In this document: positions 16,919 to 25,094 of the stretch, one piece after another | How the letters are laid out: every line of letters begins with the position of its first letter | Numbering within the stretch: the stretch's first letter is position 1 | Notes under the pieces: model-generated | What the model was told of the DNA's origin: nothing | What the model saw: the letters and a program-made list of their open reading frames with translations, nothing else | The model's database searches: none | Position numbers and translations under genes: made by a program | Source: Bacillus sp. 491mf | Lineage (GTDB): Bacteria > Bacillota > Bacilli > Bacillales > Bacillaceae_G | Assembly: GCF_900112415.1 (NCBI RefSeq) | Contig: NZ_FOLV01000041.1 | Coordinates: 1-34,449 of the forward strand | Direction: 5' to 3' | DNA length: 34,449 nucleotides

Positions 16919-17497
16919 TCAACGAACAAAGGATAAACATTTAGCGATATGAATAACCTCTTTAATAACAGAATCAACTTCTTCGTTGTCTTTAATGACA
17001 AATAAATGATCTGCTTCACCTTCTACTGGATCTATTACATCTTCTTTTAGGGATTCAGCCTGTTGTCGAACAAGCACTTCCTCAAAATTAGAATACGCAC
17101 CTCTAAATATATTGGTACTTCGCTCACTTTGAGTAACTCGTTTTTGAAGAACATCATCTGGAATATCAAAATGAACCAAGATACGGACAAATTCAGCTTT
17201 ATTAAACAACTCTTCAAATAAATATAATCGCCCATTTCGACTTCGATTTGAGTTGCAAATAATAAGATGTAAATCTGTATGTTCTTTTGCATAATCGACA
17301 ATGAATTTTGAAAGGCCATGCTTAAGAGTATTCGGTCCTTCTGTTGGTTGTAACTTCTCATAATTAGTATTTATAAATTCAGCGTGGTTATCTTGGTCCA
17401 TAACAAAAGAGTTATTTAACCCTTTTTCTAGAGCTCTTGCAAATGTAGTTTTCCCACTATGCGTTTTACCTACTGTAATAATTACTAACCTTTTCAT
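16919..17497 (-). CDS. P-loop kinase / AAA-type ATP-binding protein
   Basis: 192 residues. The Walker A motif VGKTHSGKTT lies at residues 8-17, next to the N-terminus as in small-molecule kinases. A DQDNHAEF segment follows, then a Walker B-like strand (HLIICNSNRS), and a lid-like stretch RVTQSERSTNIFRG. The architecture resembles zeta-toxin/gluconate-kinase type enzymes, but there is no antitoxin partner and I cannot name the substrate. Of the possible starts I chose the ATG at 17497 because GGAGG is 8 bases before it. Confidence 0.8.
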   Translation of the reverse strand: MKRLVIITVGKTHSGKTTFARALEKGLNNSFVMDQDNHAEFINTNYEKLQPTEGPNTLKHGLSKFIVDYAKEHTDLHLIICNSNRSRNGRLYLFEELFNKAEFVRILVHFDIPDDVLQKRVTQSERSTNIFRGAYSNFEEVLVRQQAESLKEDVIDPVEGEADHLFVIKDNEEVDSVIKEVIHIAKCLSFVR

Positions 17498-17570
17498 AAC
17501 TTCAACCTCCATCGTGAAACAAACGGCTCATGCTACTCATAATTGTTGAATCTTCATTTGTTACAAATCA

Positions 17571-18494
17571 CTACTGTCCATGCTCGTCTAACCAAGAAAT
17601 CACATCTTGGAACACTTCCTGTCTGTTTACCTCATGGAGCATTTCATGCCTTCCGTTCTTATATAAACGGATGGTAACATCTTTAACACCGCATTTTTTA
17701 TACATGTCGTACACTTCTTGTACACCTTTTCCCATGTTTCCGACTGGATCACGGTCTCCCGAAAAAATATAGATAGGTAAATCTTTTGGTGTTTTCTTAT
17801 ATGCTTCAAGCTTGTTCACAGTCAGCACACCGTTAAATAATTCACGGTAAAAACTCGTTGTACAAATAAATCCACATAATGAGTCCTCTATGTATCTATC
17901 AACTTGATTCGTATCAGAAGACAACCAATCAAACTTCGTACGGTTTGGCTTAAAATGCGAATTAAAATTACCAAATGATAAAAAGTTCAACATCGGGCTT
18001 TTCGTTTTTACACCCCGCAGTTTCATTTCCACTGTTGCTACTTTATGGCCAATAGCTCCTAAAAGCCCTGGATTCCCTCCCGTTCCGGAAATAAGAAATC
18101 CATTATATAATTCACCGCGAATCTGTACGGCACATCTTGATAGGAAAGAACCCATACTATGTCCTAATAAGAAAAGTGGACAGGTATGTTTCTTACGAAT
18201 AAGCTCTGAAACAAAAATCACATCAGAAACAGCTTGATCCCAGCCCACATTCGGCTCAAAATGGCCGTAATCTTCTTCCTGCTTCACTGTTTTTCCATGT
18301 CCTCGATGATCATAAGCATATACCCCATATCCAGCCTCCAATAATGCTTCAATACATTCTATATACGCACCAGTATGTTCCGCCATTCCATGTGCAATTT
18401 GAACTATCCCACGAGGTTCACTTTCTGGTAACCATTGACGTAAATAAATTTCCGTTCCATCCGACGTCATAACGAAGTTTTCTTGTCTATTCAT
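17571..18494 (-). CDS. Alpha/beta hydrolase, monoacylglycerol lipase/lysophospholipase type
   Basis: 307 residues, alpha/beta hydrolase fold. The oxyanion segment HGMAEHTGAY (35-44), the YDHRGHGKT motif (61-69), and the nucleophile elbow GHSMGS with Ser113 are all hallmarks of the monoglyceride lipase / PldB-like family. The acid (FSGDRDPVG) and catalytic His (NGRHEMLHE) follow in the right order. It probably releases fatty acids from monoacylglycerols or lysophospholipids; no signal peptide, so it acts in the cytoplasm. GGAGG lies upstream of the ATG. Confidence 0.9.
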   Translation of the reverse strand: MNRQENFVMTSDGTEIYLRQWLPESEPRGIVQIAHGMAEHTGAYIECIEALLEAGYGVYAYDHRGHGKTVKQEEDYGHFEPNVGWDQAVSDVIFVSELIRKKHTCPLFLLGHSMGSFLSRCAVQIRGELYNGFLISGTGGNPGLLGAIGHKVATVEMKLRGVKTKSPMLNFLSFGNFNSHFKPNRTKFDWLSSDTNQVDRYIEDSLCGFICTTSFYRELFNGVLTVNKLEAYKKTPKDLPIYIFSGDRDPVGNMGKGVQEVYDMYKKCGVKDVTIRLYKNGRHEMLHEVNRQEVFQDVISWLDEHGQ

Positions 18495-18669
18495 TTTGAA
18501 CGACCTCCAAATCTATTATCTATTTCTCAACAATACGAATCTACATCCATTCAAAATGAATCATCTTTCATTTTTCTTACTATAAATTATATGTAAAAGC
18601 TTTCCTTATTACAAATAATGATTTTTAAATTTCTGTCAATTCATTCTTGACGAAATATAAATAATTATA

Positions 18670-18691
18670 TATAGTAACTTACATAAAGTAA
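18670..18691. promoter_or_regulatory. Operator-like site before the dioxygenase gene
   Basis: TATAGTAACTTA runs into the small palindrome TTACATAAAGTAA (18679-18691), 10 bases before the ribosome binding site. The position suits a repressor site, perhaps of a MarR/HxlR-type regulator that controls quinone or oxidant stress genes. That family guess is based on general look only. Confidence 0.35.
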
Positions 18692-18714
18692 TTATATTAT
18701 TGGAGGTAATCAAC

Positions 18715-19476
18715 ATGATGCCATCTCTTTTTTTAGCGCATGGGTCACCTATGCTAGCCATTCAAGATACAGAATATACAAGTTTTTTACGAACACTTGG
18801 TGAAACTTACAAACCAAAAGCAATTGTCATCTTTACAGCTCATTGGGAAAGTGAAGTTTTAACTATTTCTTCTTCAAATAATGAATATGAAACAATTTAT
18901 GATTTTGGCGGTTTTCCTCCTGAACTATATGAAATAAAATACGCAGCAAAAGGTTCGGCAACTATTGCTGCTATGTTAGAAGAGAAATTCAAAAAGCAAG
19001 GGATAGCAGTTCAACAAGATACAGCGCGCGGATTAGATCATGGTTCCTGGACACTCCTGCATCGTATGTACCCAAAAGCTGATATACCTGTTGTTCAAAT
19101 CTCAGTGAACCCCTTCCTTCCCGCAAGAGAACAATATGAAATTGGAAAAACCCTTCAAGGACTTGGGAAAGAAAATATTTTAGTCATCGGCAGCGGTGTT
19201 ACCGTGCACAATTTGCGAATGTTAAAGTGGGACCAAACTACACCTGAACCATGGGCTGTTGAATTTGATGAATGGCTGATTGATCAAATCCAACGCAACA
19301 ACATAGAAGCCCTATTCAACTGGGAAGCAGAAGCTCCGCATGCACGTTTAGCTGTGCCAAGAGCAGAACATTTTGTTCCTCTATTTATTGCAATGGGGAG
19401 TGGTAATGCTAAGGCTAAAGTGATTCATCGGAGCTATGAATTTGGAACTTTAAGTTATCTTTGTTTACAATTTTAA
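18715..19476 (+). CDS. DODA-type extradiol (class III) dioxygenase
   Basis: 253 residues of the YgiD/4,5-DOPA-extradiol-dioxygenase-like family. Metal ligands are expected in SLFLAHGSPML (His9), IFTAHWES and the GLDHGSWTLLHRMYP motif, all present; a late conserved His is in ARAEHFVPLFIAMG. The family opens catechol rings with non-haem Fe or Zn; the natural substrate in bacilli is not known. A TTG at 18700 would add five residues, but it overlaps the GGAGGT ribosome binding site, which is 7 bases before the ATG at 18715. Monocistronic, with an operator-like site upstream. Confidence 0.9.
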   Translation: MMPSLFLAHGSPMLAIQDTEYTSFLRTLGETYKPKAIVIFTAHWESEVLTISSSNNEYETIYDFGGFPPELYEIKYAAKGSATIAAMLEEKFKKQGIAVQQDTARGLDHGSWTLLHRMYPKADIPVVQISVNPFLPAREQYEIGKTLQGLGKENILVIGSGVTVHNLRMLKWDQTTPEPWAVEFDEWLIDQIQRNNIEALFNWEAEAPHARLAVPRAEHFVPLFIAMGSGNAKAKVIHRSYEFGTLSYLCLQF

Positions 19477-19628
19477 TTACTATTTATAAAAGTTTGATCA
19501 TTTTTACTCAACAAAAACTCCCCGATAGTTGATTTTGAATATAGTTCACTATCTAAAGTGAAAATAGGATGTTTTAAAAGCATGTATACAGTAGCATTGG
19601 ATACTTCACCTGCTGACAACAATTTTTA

Positions 19629-20333
19629 CTATCCCATCGTTGTCAGCAGCACCATAATTCCATTAGTTAGACCATGAATGATGACTGGCGCCCAAATTGA
19701 ATTGGTTCGTTCATACGCCCATGCAAAGACTATACCACTCAAGAAGTTTACAGGCATCGCGTTATAAGTTGGAATATGGATAATTGTAAAGATTACTGAG
19801 CTTAGAAAAATGGCCACTATCATTCCTAAGCGTGTACGTAGCCATCGATATAAAAAACCACGATAAAATATTTCCTCATATATTGGTGAAATGACCGCCG
19901 CAGAAATAAAAGCAATAAGAACTGTAAAGAAATTTACGTTTTGCTGCATAGCTTCAGTTTTGCTATTCTCATAAGTATTCCCAATAAAGCTAGTAAGTGC
20001 CATCACTATTACATCACCAACCATTAATATAATAGTTAGTAAGACAATAATTTTCCAATCCTTCATAGATAATGATCTGATTCCTACTTCACTCCAAGAA
20101 AGTTTCTTTGGACGAAGAACGATAAAATATACACCTAAAACTAAAACAATCGCTATTGTTAATCCTATTAAAGTTCCTGAATATAACTCATTATCAAACC
20201 ACTGAGAATAAATGGGCTTTACTAAGAATTTTATGCATCCTATAACAAATACAAATTCAAGTAGCATCATTAATAGAAATTCTTTTAATCCCCAATGGTC
20301 TTGCTCCTTCCAATTCATGTCGCTTTTCTTCAT
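19629..20333 (-). CDS. CPBP-family intramembrane metalloprotease (Abi/CAAX type)
   Basis: 234 residues with about seven to eight hydrophobic segments. The three conserved motifs of the family are present: EEIFYRG (Glu153/Glu154), FTIIHIP (His186) and HGLTN (His220, Asn224), which form the membrane-embedded metal site. Members cleave membrane substrates and often confer self-protection against bacteriocins or process signalling peptides; no bacteriocin cluster is adjacent here. AAGAGGAA lies before the ATG. The stop codon lies inside an inverted repeat (see findings). Confidence 0.92.
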   Translation of the reverse strand: MKKSDMNWKEQDHWGLKEFLLMMLLEFVFVIGCIKFLVKPIYSQWFDNELYSGTLIGLTIAIVLVLGVYFIVLRPKKLSWSEVGIRSLSMKDWKIIVLLTIILMVGDVIVMALTSFIGNTYENSKTEAMQQNVNFFTVLIAFISAAVISPIYEEIFYRGFLYRWLRTRLGMIVAIFLSSVIFTIIHIPTYNAMPVNFLSGIVFAWAYERTNSIWAPVIIHGLTNGIMVLLTTMG

Positions 20334-20479
20334 TTACCATTCCTCTTTCTTTGTATTCTATATCCTAACTATAATAGATGACGTAACGTCATTTACAACC
20401 TTCATTTTCATGAGGAATTAAATAAATTGATGGATCAGGAAGACAGGTATCCAAGCGACATAATTTCACTCCCAGAGTA

Positions 20480-20513
20480 AAAAACACCCCTTTAGATAGG
20501 ATTACCTAAAGGG
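20480..20513 (-). terminator. Second terminator behind the double-GNAT gene
   Basis: Read on the minus strand, CCCTTTAG (20506-20513) pairs with CTAAAGGG (20488-20495) and is followed by TGTTTTTT. It stands about 45 bases beyond the first hairpin, so the two are in tandem. Confidence 0.7.
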
Positions 20514-20557
20514 ATAAAGCATCGTGACTTTATTTCAATCCCACATCGAAAAGCCAA

Positions 20558-20587
20558 AGAAGTCCAGTAATTCACCACTGGACTTCT
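20558..20587 (-). terminator. First terminator behind the double-GNAT gene
   Basis: AGAAGTCCAGT (20558-20568) and ACTGGACTTCT (20577-20587) are perfect 11-base arms, starting 3 bases after the stop codon. Confidence 0.75.
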
Positions 20588-20590
20588 ACT

Positions 20591-21526
20591 TTATTTCCTA
20601 ACAGAAACTTCCTTATCAAACCGTACAAATTTACTCTGCACTTTCATTCCAGCTGTTTCGTATACGCGTGGTGCACCTGTAATATTCTCAGAGTCTACAT
20701 TTAGATGAACCTTAGAAATCCCTTCTTGTTGCAATTGACCAAATGCATGATGTAATAGCGCTAATCCCAATCCTTGTTTACGCCTTGAACGACATACACC
20801 TAAGTGAGTAATTTCAGCTTTATTATCAGTACTCTTTTTACTAAAGATAAAACCAACTACTTCATCTCCATGCATCGCTAGTGACCATAATGTAGGATGG
20901 AATCCCTCTCTTTCGGTACGTTTCAAAAACTCTTCAAGTGAAGAAGGATGCGAATTCCAGTGGTCTGCAAAGGCTTCATTAAAAGCTTGATGTAACCCTC
21001 CATCATCCACACCTGGTATGTAATGTCGTACAGTAATCTCTTTTGGCCATAGTGGAGATGGAACATTTGATTTTAATTCAATCCCCATCTCCCACCAAAT
21101 ACGAGTTGGAGTAAAACCAGCTTCTGCTAATACTTCTTCCTCATAGTTATTATTTGCTTGTGTTACAATCGTACCGTCCAAGCGAGAAGAATACTCTACG
21201 AGCTCCGTAGCTCGCTCTTCAAGCATTGACAATAATGAATATTCAATACCTTGCTGTATGTAATCAGGATTTATTAATACAGCAGAAGGAAATTGTGCTT
21301 CATTTCCGGTAAGAATCCCGTATCCGATTATATTTTCTTCTTCATTTATAACAACAGAAGAGCTCTTACTCACATCAATATCTTTCCATGAGTTGATAAT
21401 ATCCTCTTCTGTTGTATCAATTTCACCATAAATAGCTTGATCGTAAATCGTGCATAGATTTACAATTTGTTGTAAATCTTCTTGTGTCGTTGCTCTAATG
21501 AATAGGCCATTCACTAAGTTTCCCAT
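20591..21526 (-). CDS. Tandem GNAT acetyltransferase
   Basis: 311 residues made of two GNAT-like halves. The N-terminal half (about 1-140) is divergent. The C-terminal half (about 150-305) keeps the acetyl-CoA motif CRSRRKQGLGLALLHHAF and the VHLNVDSENITGAPRVYETAGM strand-helix typical of active enzymes. The arrangement resembles mycothiol-synthase-like tandem GNATs, but bacilli do not make mycothiol, so the substrate is unknown. The frame extends to 21547; AAAGGGGG lies 9 bases before the ATG at 21526, which I take as the start. It is divergent from the CapA-like gene. Confidence 0.88.
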   Translation of the reverse strand: MGNLVNGLFIRATTQEDLQQIVNLCTIYDQAIYGEIDTTEEDIINSWKDIDVSKSSSVVINEEENIIGYGILTGNEAQFPSAVLINPDYIQQGIEYSLLSMLEERATELVEYSSRLDGTIVTQANNNYEEEVLAEAGFTPTRIWWEMGIELKSNVPSPLWPKEITVRHYIPGVDDGGLHQAFNEAFADHWNSHPSSLEEFLKRTEREGFHPTLWSLAMHGDEVVGFIFSKKSTDNKAEITHLGVCRSRRKQGLGLALLHHAFGQLQQEGISKVHLNVDSENITGAPRVYETAGMKVQSKFVRFDKEVSVRK

Positions 21527-21772
21527 AACTTCTATCCCCCTTTCCAAAAAACAAAAAAGTCCGAATATTAATATTATAAAACAAGATACTATTGTTCTTA
21601 AAGAGAAATTTCAATTTTGTTACTTTCATTCAAATTCATTTTCATATAAAGTTATAAGTAGAAATGAGACTTCTCGAGTTAACTTCATATAAAAATCCTT
21701 AAAGTGTTATATTTGAATATTTTTTTAAAACAAACAACTCTACACACTATTTTTATAAGGAAAGGACTACAT

Positions 21773-22906
21773 ATGAAAATTCGTAAAAGAACATTACTAA
21801 AACGGACTATAGTATTAGCTGTACTCTTTACCCCGATAATCTTATTGATTAACTATGCGCTAAGTTCAGACACGAAAAATGATCAAAATACAGGGGTAAA
21901 AAATAAACAAACAGAAAAAGCTAAAGGAAAAGAACAAACAAAAAAACCGAAAGAAGATCCTGAGATTACTCTTACATTCTCGGGTGATACAATGTTTGAT
22001 TGGCAATTACGCCCTGTTATTCAAAGTAAAGGTGCTGATTATCCATTTCAGCATGTAAAACCGGAAATAGAAAAAGCGGACTACTCATTTGTAAATTTAG
22101 AATCTGCGTTTACAACTCGCGAGAAAAAATATCCTGGCCAACTGTTTTGGATTAAAAGCGATCCTTCTACGTTAAAAGCGATTAAAAATACAGGCTATGA
22201 TATTGTTAATATCGGAAATAATCATACACTCGATTATTATCAAGACGGCTTATTGGATACAATTTCGCATGTTGAAAAAATGGGATTTCCGTATATCGGC
22301 GCAGGAAAAAATGCAAAAGATGCATATACAGCAAGAGAAGTTACAATTAAGGGGAAAAAGTTTAAATTCCTCTCTTTCGTTCGTTTTATGCCTGATGCTG
22401 CATGGATAGCTACAGATAACAAACCAGGAATTGCAAATGGCTATGATTTAAACTTAGTCACCAAAACAATTAAAGAGCAAAAGAAAGATGCCGATTATAT
22501 GATCGTGTATATGCATTGGGGAGTCGAAAAAACAAATCGTCCTGCTGCTTATCAAAAAGAATATGTACAAAAAATAGTAGAAGCAGGTGCAAATGCAATT
22601 GTTGGAAGTCATCCTCACTGGTTACAAGGCTTTGAATATTACAACAAAGTTCCTGTTGCATACTCACTTGGAAACTTCCTCTTCCCTGATTATGTAAAAG
22701 GACATAGCGCAGAAACTGGAGTTCTAACAATGAAATTTAAAGGAAACGACGTCCGCATGTCATTTAATCCATATATGATTCGTAATAACCAAATTACGCC
22801 GCTTCAAGGTACAGAAAAACAAAATATGTTGCAATATTTACAATCTATTTCAAACGATGTACAAATTAATCAAAATGGAGAGATTATGAATAAACGCTCA
22901 CAATAA
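21773..22906 (+). CDS. CapA/PgsA-like metallophosphatase-fold protein
   Basis: 377 residues. One N-terminal membrane anchor (about 12-32) is followed by a Lys/Glu/Thr-rich linker and a PGA_cap domain. Conserved pieces are LTFSGDTMFD, NLESAFTTR, VNIGNNHTLDY, YMHWGVEKTN and GSHPHWLQGFEYY, which together form the predicted metal site. Homologues include CapA/PgsA of poly-gamma-glutamate synthesis, but no capB, capC or capD genes are near, so this is a stand-alone paralogue whose role is open. The frame reaches 21704, yet AAGGAAAGGA lies 6 bases before the ATG at 21773. Confidence 0.92.
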   Translation: MKIRKRTLLKRTIVLAVLFTPIILLINYALSSDTKNDQNTGVKNKQTEKAKGKEQTKKPKEDPEITLTFSGDTMFDWQLRPVIQSKGADYPFQHVKPEIEKADYSFVNLESAFTTREKKYPGQLFWIKSDPSTLKAIKNTGYDIVNIGNNHTLDYYQDGLLDTISHVEKMGFPYIGAGKNAKDAYTAREVTIKGKKFKFLSFVRFMPDAAWIATDNKPGIANGYDLNLVTKTIKEQKKDADYMIVYMHWGVEKTNRPAAYQKEYVQKIVEAGANAIVGSHPHWLQGFEYYNKVPVAYSLGNFLFPDYVKGHSAETGVLTMKFKGNDVRMSFNPYMIRNNQITPLQGTEKQNMLQYLQSISNDVQINQNGEIMNKRSQ

Positions 22907-22999
22907 TTATTTTACTATTCTTCCTAACTTTTCTCTTGCGGTGATTTAAAACATATATGATACTATATAAAACATATCAATTTAAGGGGATTACATACA

Positions 23000-23536
23000 A
23001 TGGAAGAAAAACAATATGAACTTGCAACTTTTGCTGGCGGTTGCTTTTGGTGTATGGTAAAACCATTTGATGAACTGCCTGGCATACACAAAGTCCTTTC
23101 AGGTTATGCAGGAGGACATGTTGAAAATCCAACATATGAAGATGTCAAATCAGGGGAATCTAGACATTTAGAAGTCGTTCAAATTACATTTGATCCTACT
23201 TTATTCCCTTTTCAAAAGTTATTAGATTTATATTGGCCACAAATCGACCCAACAGATGACGGTGGACAATTTTTCGACCGCGGTCCATCTTACCGTACAG
23301 CAATTTTTTATCATAATGAAGGACAAAAAGAACTTGCTGAAAAATCGAAGTTAGCATTAGCAGAAAGCGGTATGTTTAATGACCCAATTGTAACAGAAAT
23401 CCGCCCAGCTGCTCCCTTTTACGAAGCAGAAGAATATCATCAACATTTTTATAAAAAGAATCCAGAGAAATATGCCAAGGAACAAAAAGAATCTGGCCGC
23501 GAAGACTTTATTAAAGCAAACTGGCAAAAGAAATAA
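23000..23536 (+). CDS. msrA: Peptide methionine-S-sulfoxide reductase MsrA
   Basis: 178 residues. The catalytic GCFWC motif (Cys15, Cys18) near the N-terminus, the [17 protein letters not shown] segment and the [21 protein letters not shown] block are all diagnostic. It reduces the S form of methionine sulfoxide in proteins, using thioredoxin. No MsrB domain is fused and none lies next to it. AAGGGGA precedes the ATG. Confidence 0.96.
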   Translation: MEEKQYELATFAGGCFWCMVKPFDELPGIHKVLSGYAGGHVENPTYEDVKSGESRHLEVVQITFDPTLFPFQKLLDLYWPQIDPTDDGGQFFDRGPSYRTAIFYHNEGQKELAEKSKLALAESGMFNDPIVTEIRPAAPFYEAEEYHQHFYKKNPEKYAKEQKESGREDFIKANWQKK

Positions 23537-23541
23537 TATAA

Positions 23542-23576
23542 AAGAAAAAGGACGCAAATAGCAGTGTCCTTTTTCT
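23542..23576 (+). terminator. Terminator of msrA
   Basis: AAGAAAAAGGAC (23542-23553) pairs with GTCCTTTTTCTT (23565-23576), 12 bases perfect with a T run. Confidence 0.9.
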
Positions 23577-23598
23577 TTTTCCTATTCATATCTATTAC

Positions 23599-24237
23599 TT
23601 ATTTTCTCAATCTCTCAATAAAATCATCTAATTTGTCAAGTGAAGTCATATTCCTATTACATACTATACTATCTTTGCAAATATAGTTTCCCTTCTTAAC
23701 AAAAGTACCTGGTACATCACCTTTTATTTCAACAAGAAACATTCCCACTTCTTCATGTTTGTGACATAATGTACAAATCCCTTTTTTATTTATACTTTGA
23801 AATGTACCTTGCACACCTACAAGTTTATTATCTTTACGAGCTATTATGAACTTTCTGTTTGTCCCTTTATCAATCCAACTTAGATAAGATGTCTCTTTCA
23901 TATTAATTTCTTCCATATTGGGCAGTTTAAGCTTTTTAGCCTTAGGAAATAATTTTTTTAATGTTTGCTCGGACACTTCTTGAAACGGTATGACATATGG
24001 CGATAACTTGCACAAAAATAATTCTGCATCCTCTCTATTTTCAATCGTCAAAATCATATCCATTAATTCTTTTTGTTCATCTGTCAGATCCTCAAATAGA
24101 TGTAGTACTTTTTCTATCGCCAAGGATTTCAGTGCAGCAATAACTCCCTTATCATTCGCAGTTGCATGTCCATTCGCTAGAATATGAGCTTGTGATTTTA
24201 TGAAGTTGTATTGATCATTTCTAATAAAGGTATTCAT
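23599..24237 (-). CDS. FusB/FusC-like elongation factor G-binding protein
   Basis: 212 residues. The N-terminal helical part and the C-terminal treble-clef zinc finger (GICTLCHKH ... YICKDSIVCNRNM, four Cys) match FusB-type proteins (FBP family). FusB binds EF-G and frees it from ribosomes stalled by fusidic acid; Bacillus and Listeria homologues are chromosomal and may help translation in general. The frame extends to 24255, but GGAG is 8 bases before the ATG at 24237 (MNTFIRNDQYN). An inverted repeat ATTGTTTA/TAAACAAT (24257-24264 and 24278-24285) lies just upstream and may be an operator. Confidence 0.88.
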   Translation of the reverse strand: MNTFIRNDQYNFIKSQAHILANGHATANDKGVIAALKSLAIEKVLHLFEDLTDEQKELMDMILTIENREDAELFLCKLSPYVIPFQEVSEQTLKKLFPKAKKLKLPNMEEINMKETSYLSWIDKGTNRKFIIARKDNKLVGVQGTFQSINKKGICTLCHKHEEVGMFLVEIKGDVPGTFVKKGNYICKDSIVCNRNMTSLDKLDDFIERLRK

Positions 24238-24339
24238 TCCTATCACTCCATACAAAATTGTTTATCTATTTTTATTTTAAACAATAAATTCACTTTATAA
24301 AATGCAGAAAACCATTTAGAAACAAACTTTACATAAAAA

Positions 24340-24370
24340 GCACTGCGTATTTATATAAAATACTCAGTGC
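24340..24370 (-). terminator. Terminator of the small HTH gene
   Basis: GCACTGCGTATTT (24340-24352) and AAATACTCAGTGC (24358-24370) pair with one mismatch, followed by TTTTTAT on the minus strand. Confidence 0.85.
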
Positions 24371-24387
24371 CAATGATTTATTTTTAT

Positions 24388-24651
24388 TTATTTCGAGTAC
24401 ACTATTTTTTTTATAGTTTCAATGGAGAGAAAATATTCTTCTGCTAGTTGATGAATTACTGTTCCGTTTTGAAAAGCATGTTTAATTGCTTTATTTCGTT
24501 CATCAAGTTGCTTTCTTCCTCCAGAGCGTGTGCCCCACTTATGATAAGCATTTTCTTGTTTTGGAATATAAATCGTTTCTCCTTGCACATACTTTTGAAT
24601 TTCTATAATCAACTGTTCAGGTAAAACAGTCGCTGCTTTTACATATTTCAT
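24388..24651 (-). CDS. Small HTH protein, CD3324/Mor-activator-like
   Basis: 87 residues. The pattern MKYVKAATVLPEQLIIEIQ, a KWGTRSGGRKQLDERN segment and a C-terminal helix-turn-helix (QLAEEYFLSIETIKKIVY) match a widespread Firmicute family, called CD3324 in annotations and related to the Mor/Mga-like HTH group. A DNA-binding role is likely, targets unknown. AAGGGG before the ATG lies in a predicted hairpin (AAATAAGG with CCTTATTT), and an upstream 27-codon ORF with long inverted repeats suggests leader control. Confidence 0.82.
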   Translation of the reverse strand: MKYVKAATVLPEQLIIEIQKYVQGETIYIPKQENAYHKWGTRSGGRKQLDERNKAIKHAFQNGTVIHQLAEEYFLSIETIKKIVYSK

Positions 24652-24662
24652 TTCCGCTCGCC

Positions 24663-24795
24663 CCTTATTTTTTATGTTTCATCTAAATAAGGTGCAAAGC
24701 CAAATATAAGAGAAATGATACAAGTCCATTCAGGCGATTGTATGTTACATCTCTACCTCACGCAAAGTATCGCCGTTTCCATATTTGGCTTTGCA
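24663..24795 (-). promoter_or_regulatory. Structured leader of the small HTH gene
   Basis: Minus-strand reading: a perfect 15-base outer stem (24781-24795 with 24693-24707) encloses an inner GGCGAT/ATCGCC stem (24769-24774 with 24733-24738). Directly after it, CCTTATTT (24685-24692) can pair with AAATAAGG (24663-24670), which covers the ribosome binding site of the HTH gene. The 5' arm of the outer stem lies within the 27-codon ORF. Confidence 0.55.
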
Positions 24796-24836
24796 TGAGA
24801 CGATGCAGTATCTAGCAATTTCATTATAATCGCCAT
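24753..24836 (-). CDS. 27-residue leader-type ORF upstream of the small HTH gene
   Basis: An ATG at 24836 follows a near-perfect GGGAGGTGAT ribosome binding site and opens 27 codons ending in TAG. The peptide starts MAIIMKLLDTASSHAK and ends ETAILCVR. A TATAAT lies at 24874-24879 on the same strand, with no clear -35. It is not a family I know. The strength of the initiation signal, together with stems overlapping its second half, favours a regulatory leader peptide, but a free-standing small protein is possible. Confidence 0.5.
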   Translation of the reverse strand: MAIIMKLLDTASSHAKPNMETAILCVR

Positions 24837-25010
24837 ATCATCACCTCCCAAATATTTCTTATGAATCAACATTATTATATGATAAATTTTTCCTAATTGC
24901 ATCTTTGTATCTTTTAATAATTGTATTATTAAGAAGTGTACTTATCTTTACAACCCCCTACTAAAATTTCGCAAACAAACACACTTTGTAAAAATTCTGT
25001 AATAATAAAT

Positions 25011-25037
25011 TTAGTATTTTACTTTATAAAATACTAA
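25011..25037. promoter_or_regulatory. Perfect dyad before the flippase gene
   Basis: TTAGTATTTTA and TAAAATACTAA are exact 11-base inverted repeats around CTTTA, 58 bases before the TTG start. An operator or the stem of an AT-rich hairpin. Spacing does not fit the FapR consensus. Confidence 0.4.
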
Positions 25038-25094
25038 GACAAGTTTATAGTAGAAAAAGATGATTCTTAAGCAACCAGAGTAGGAGGAAGTATT

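Noticed and set aside
25011-25037. FapR operator before the flippase gene
   Set aside because: Arms contain TTAGTA and TACTAA but the distance between them is too long for the FapR consensus.
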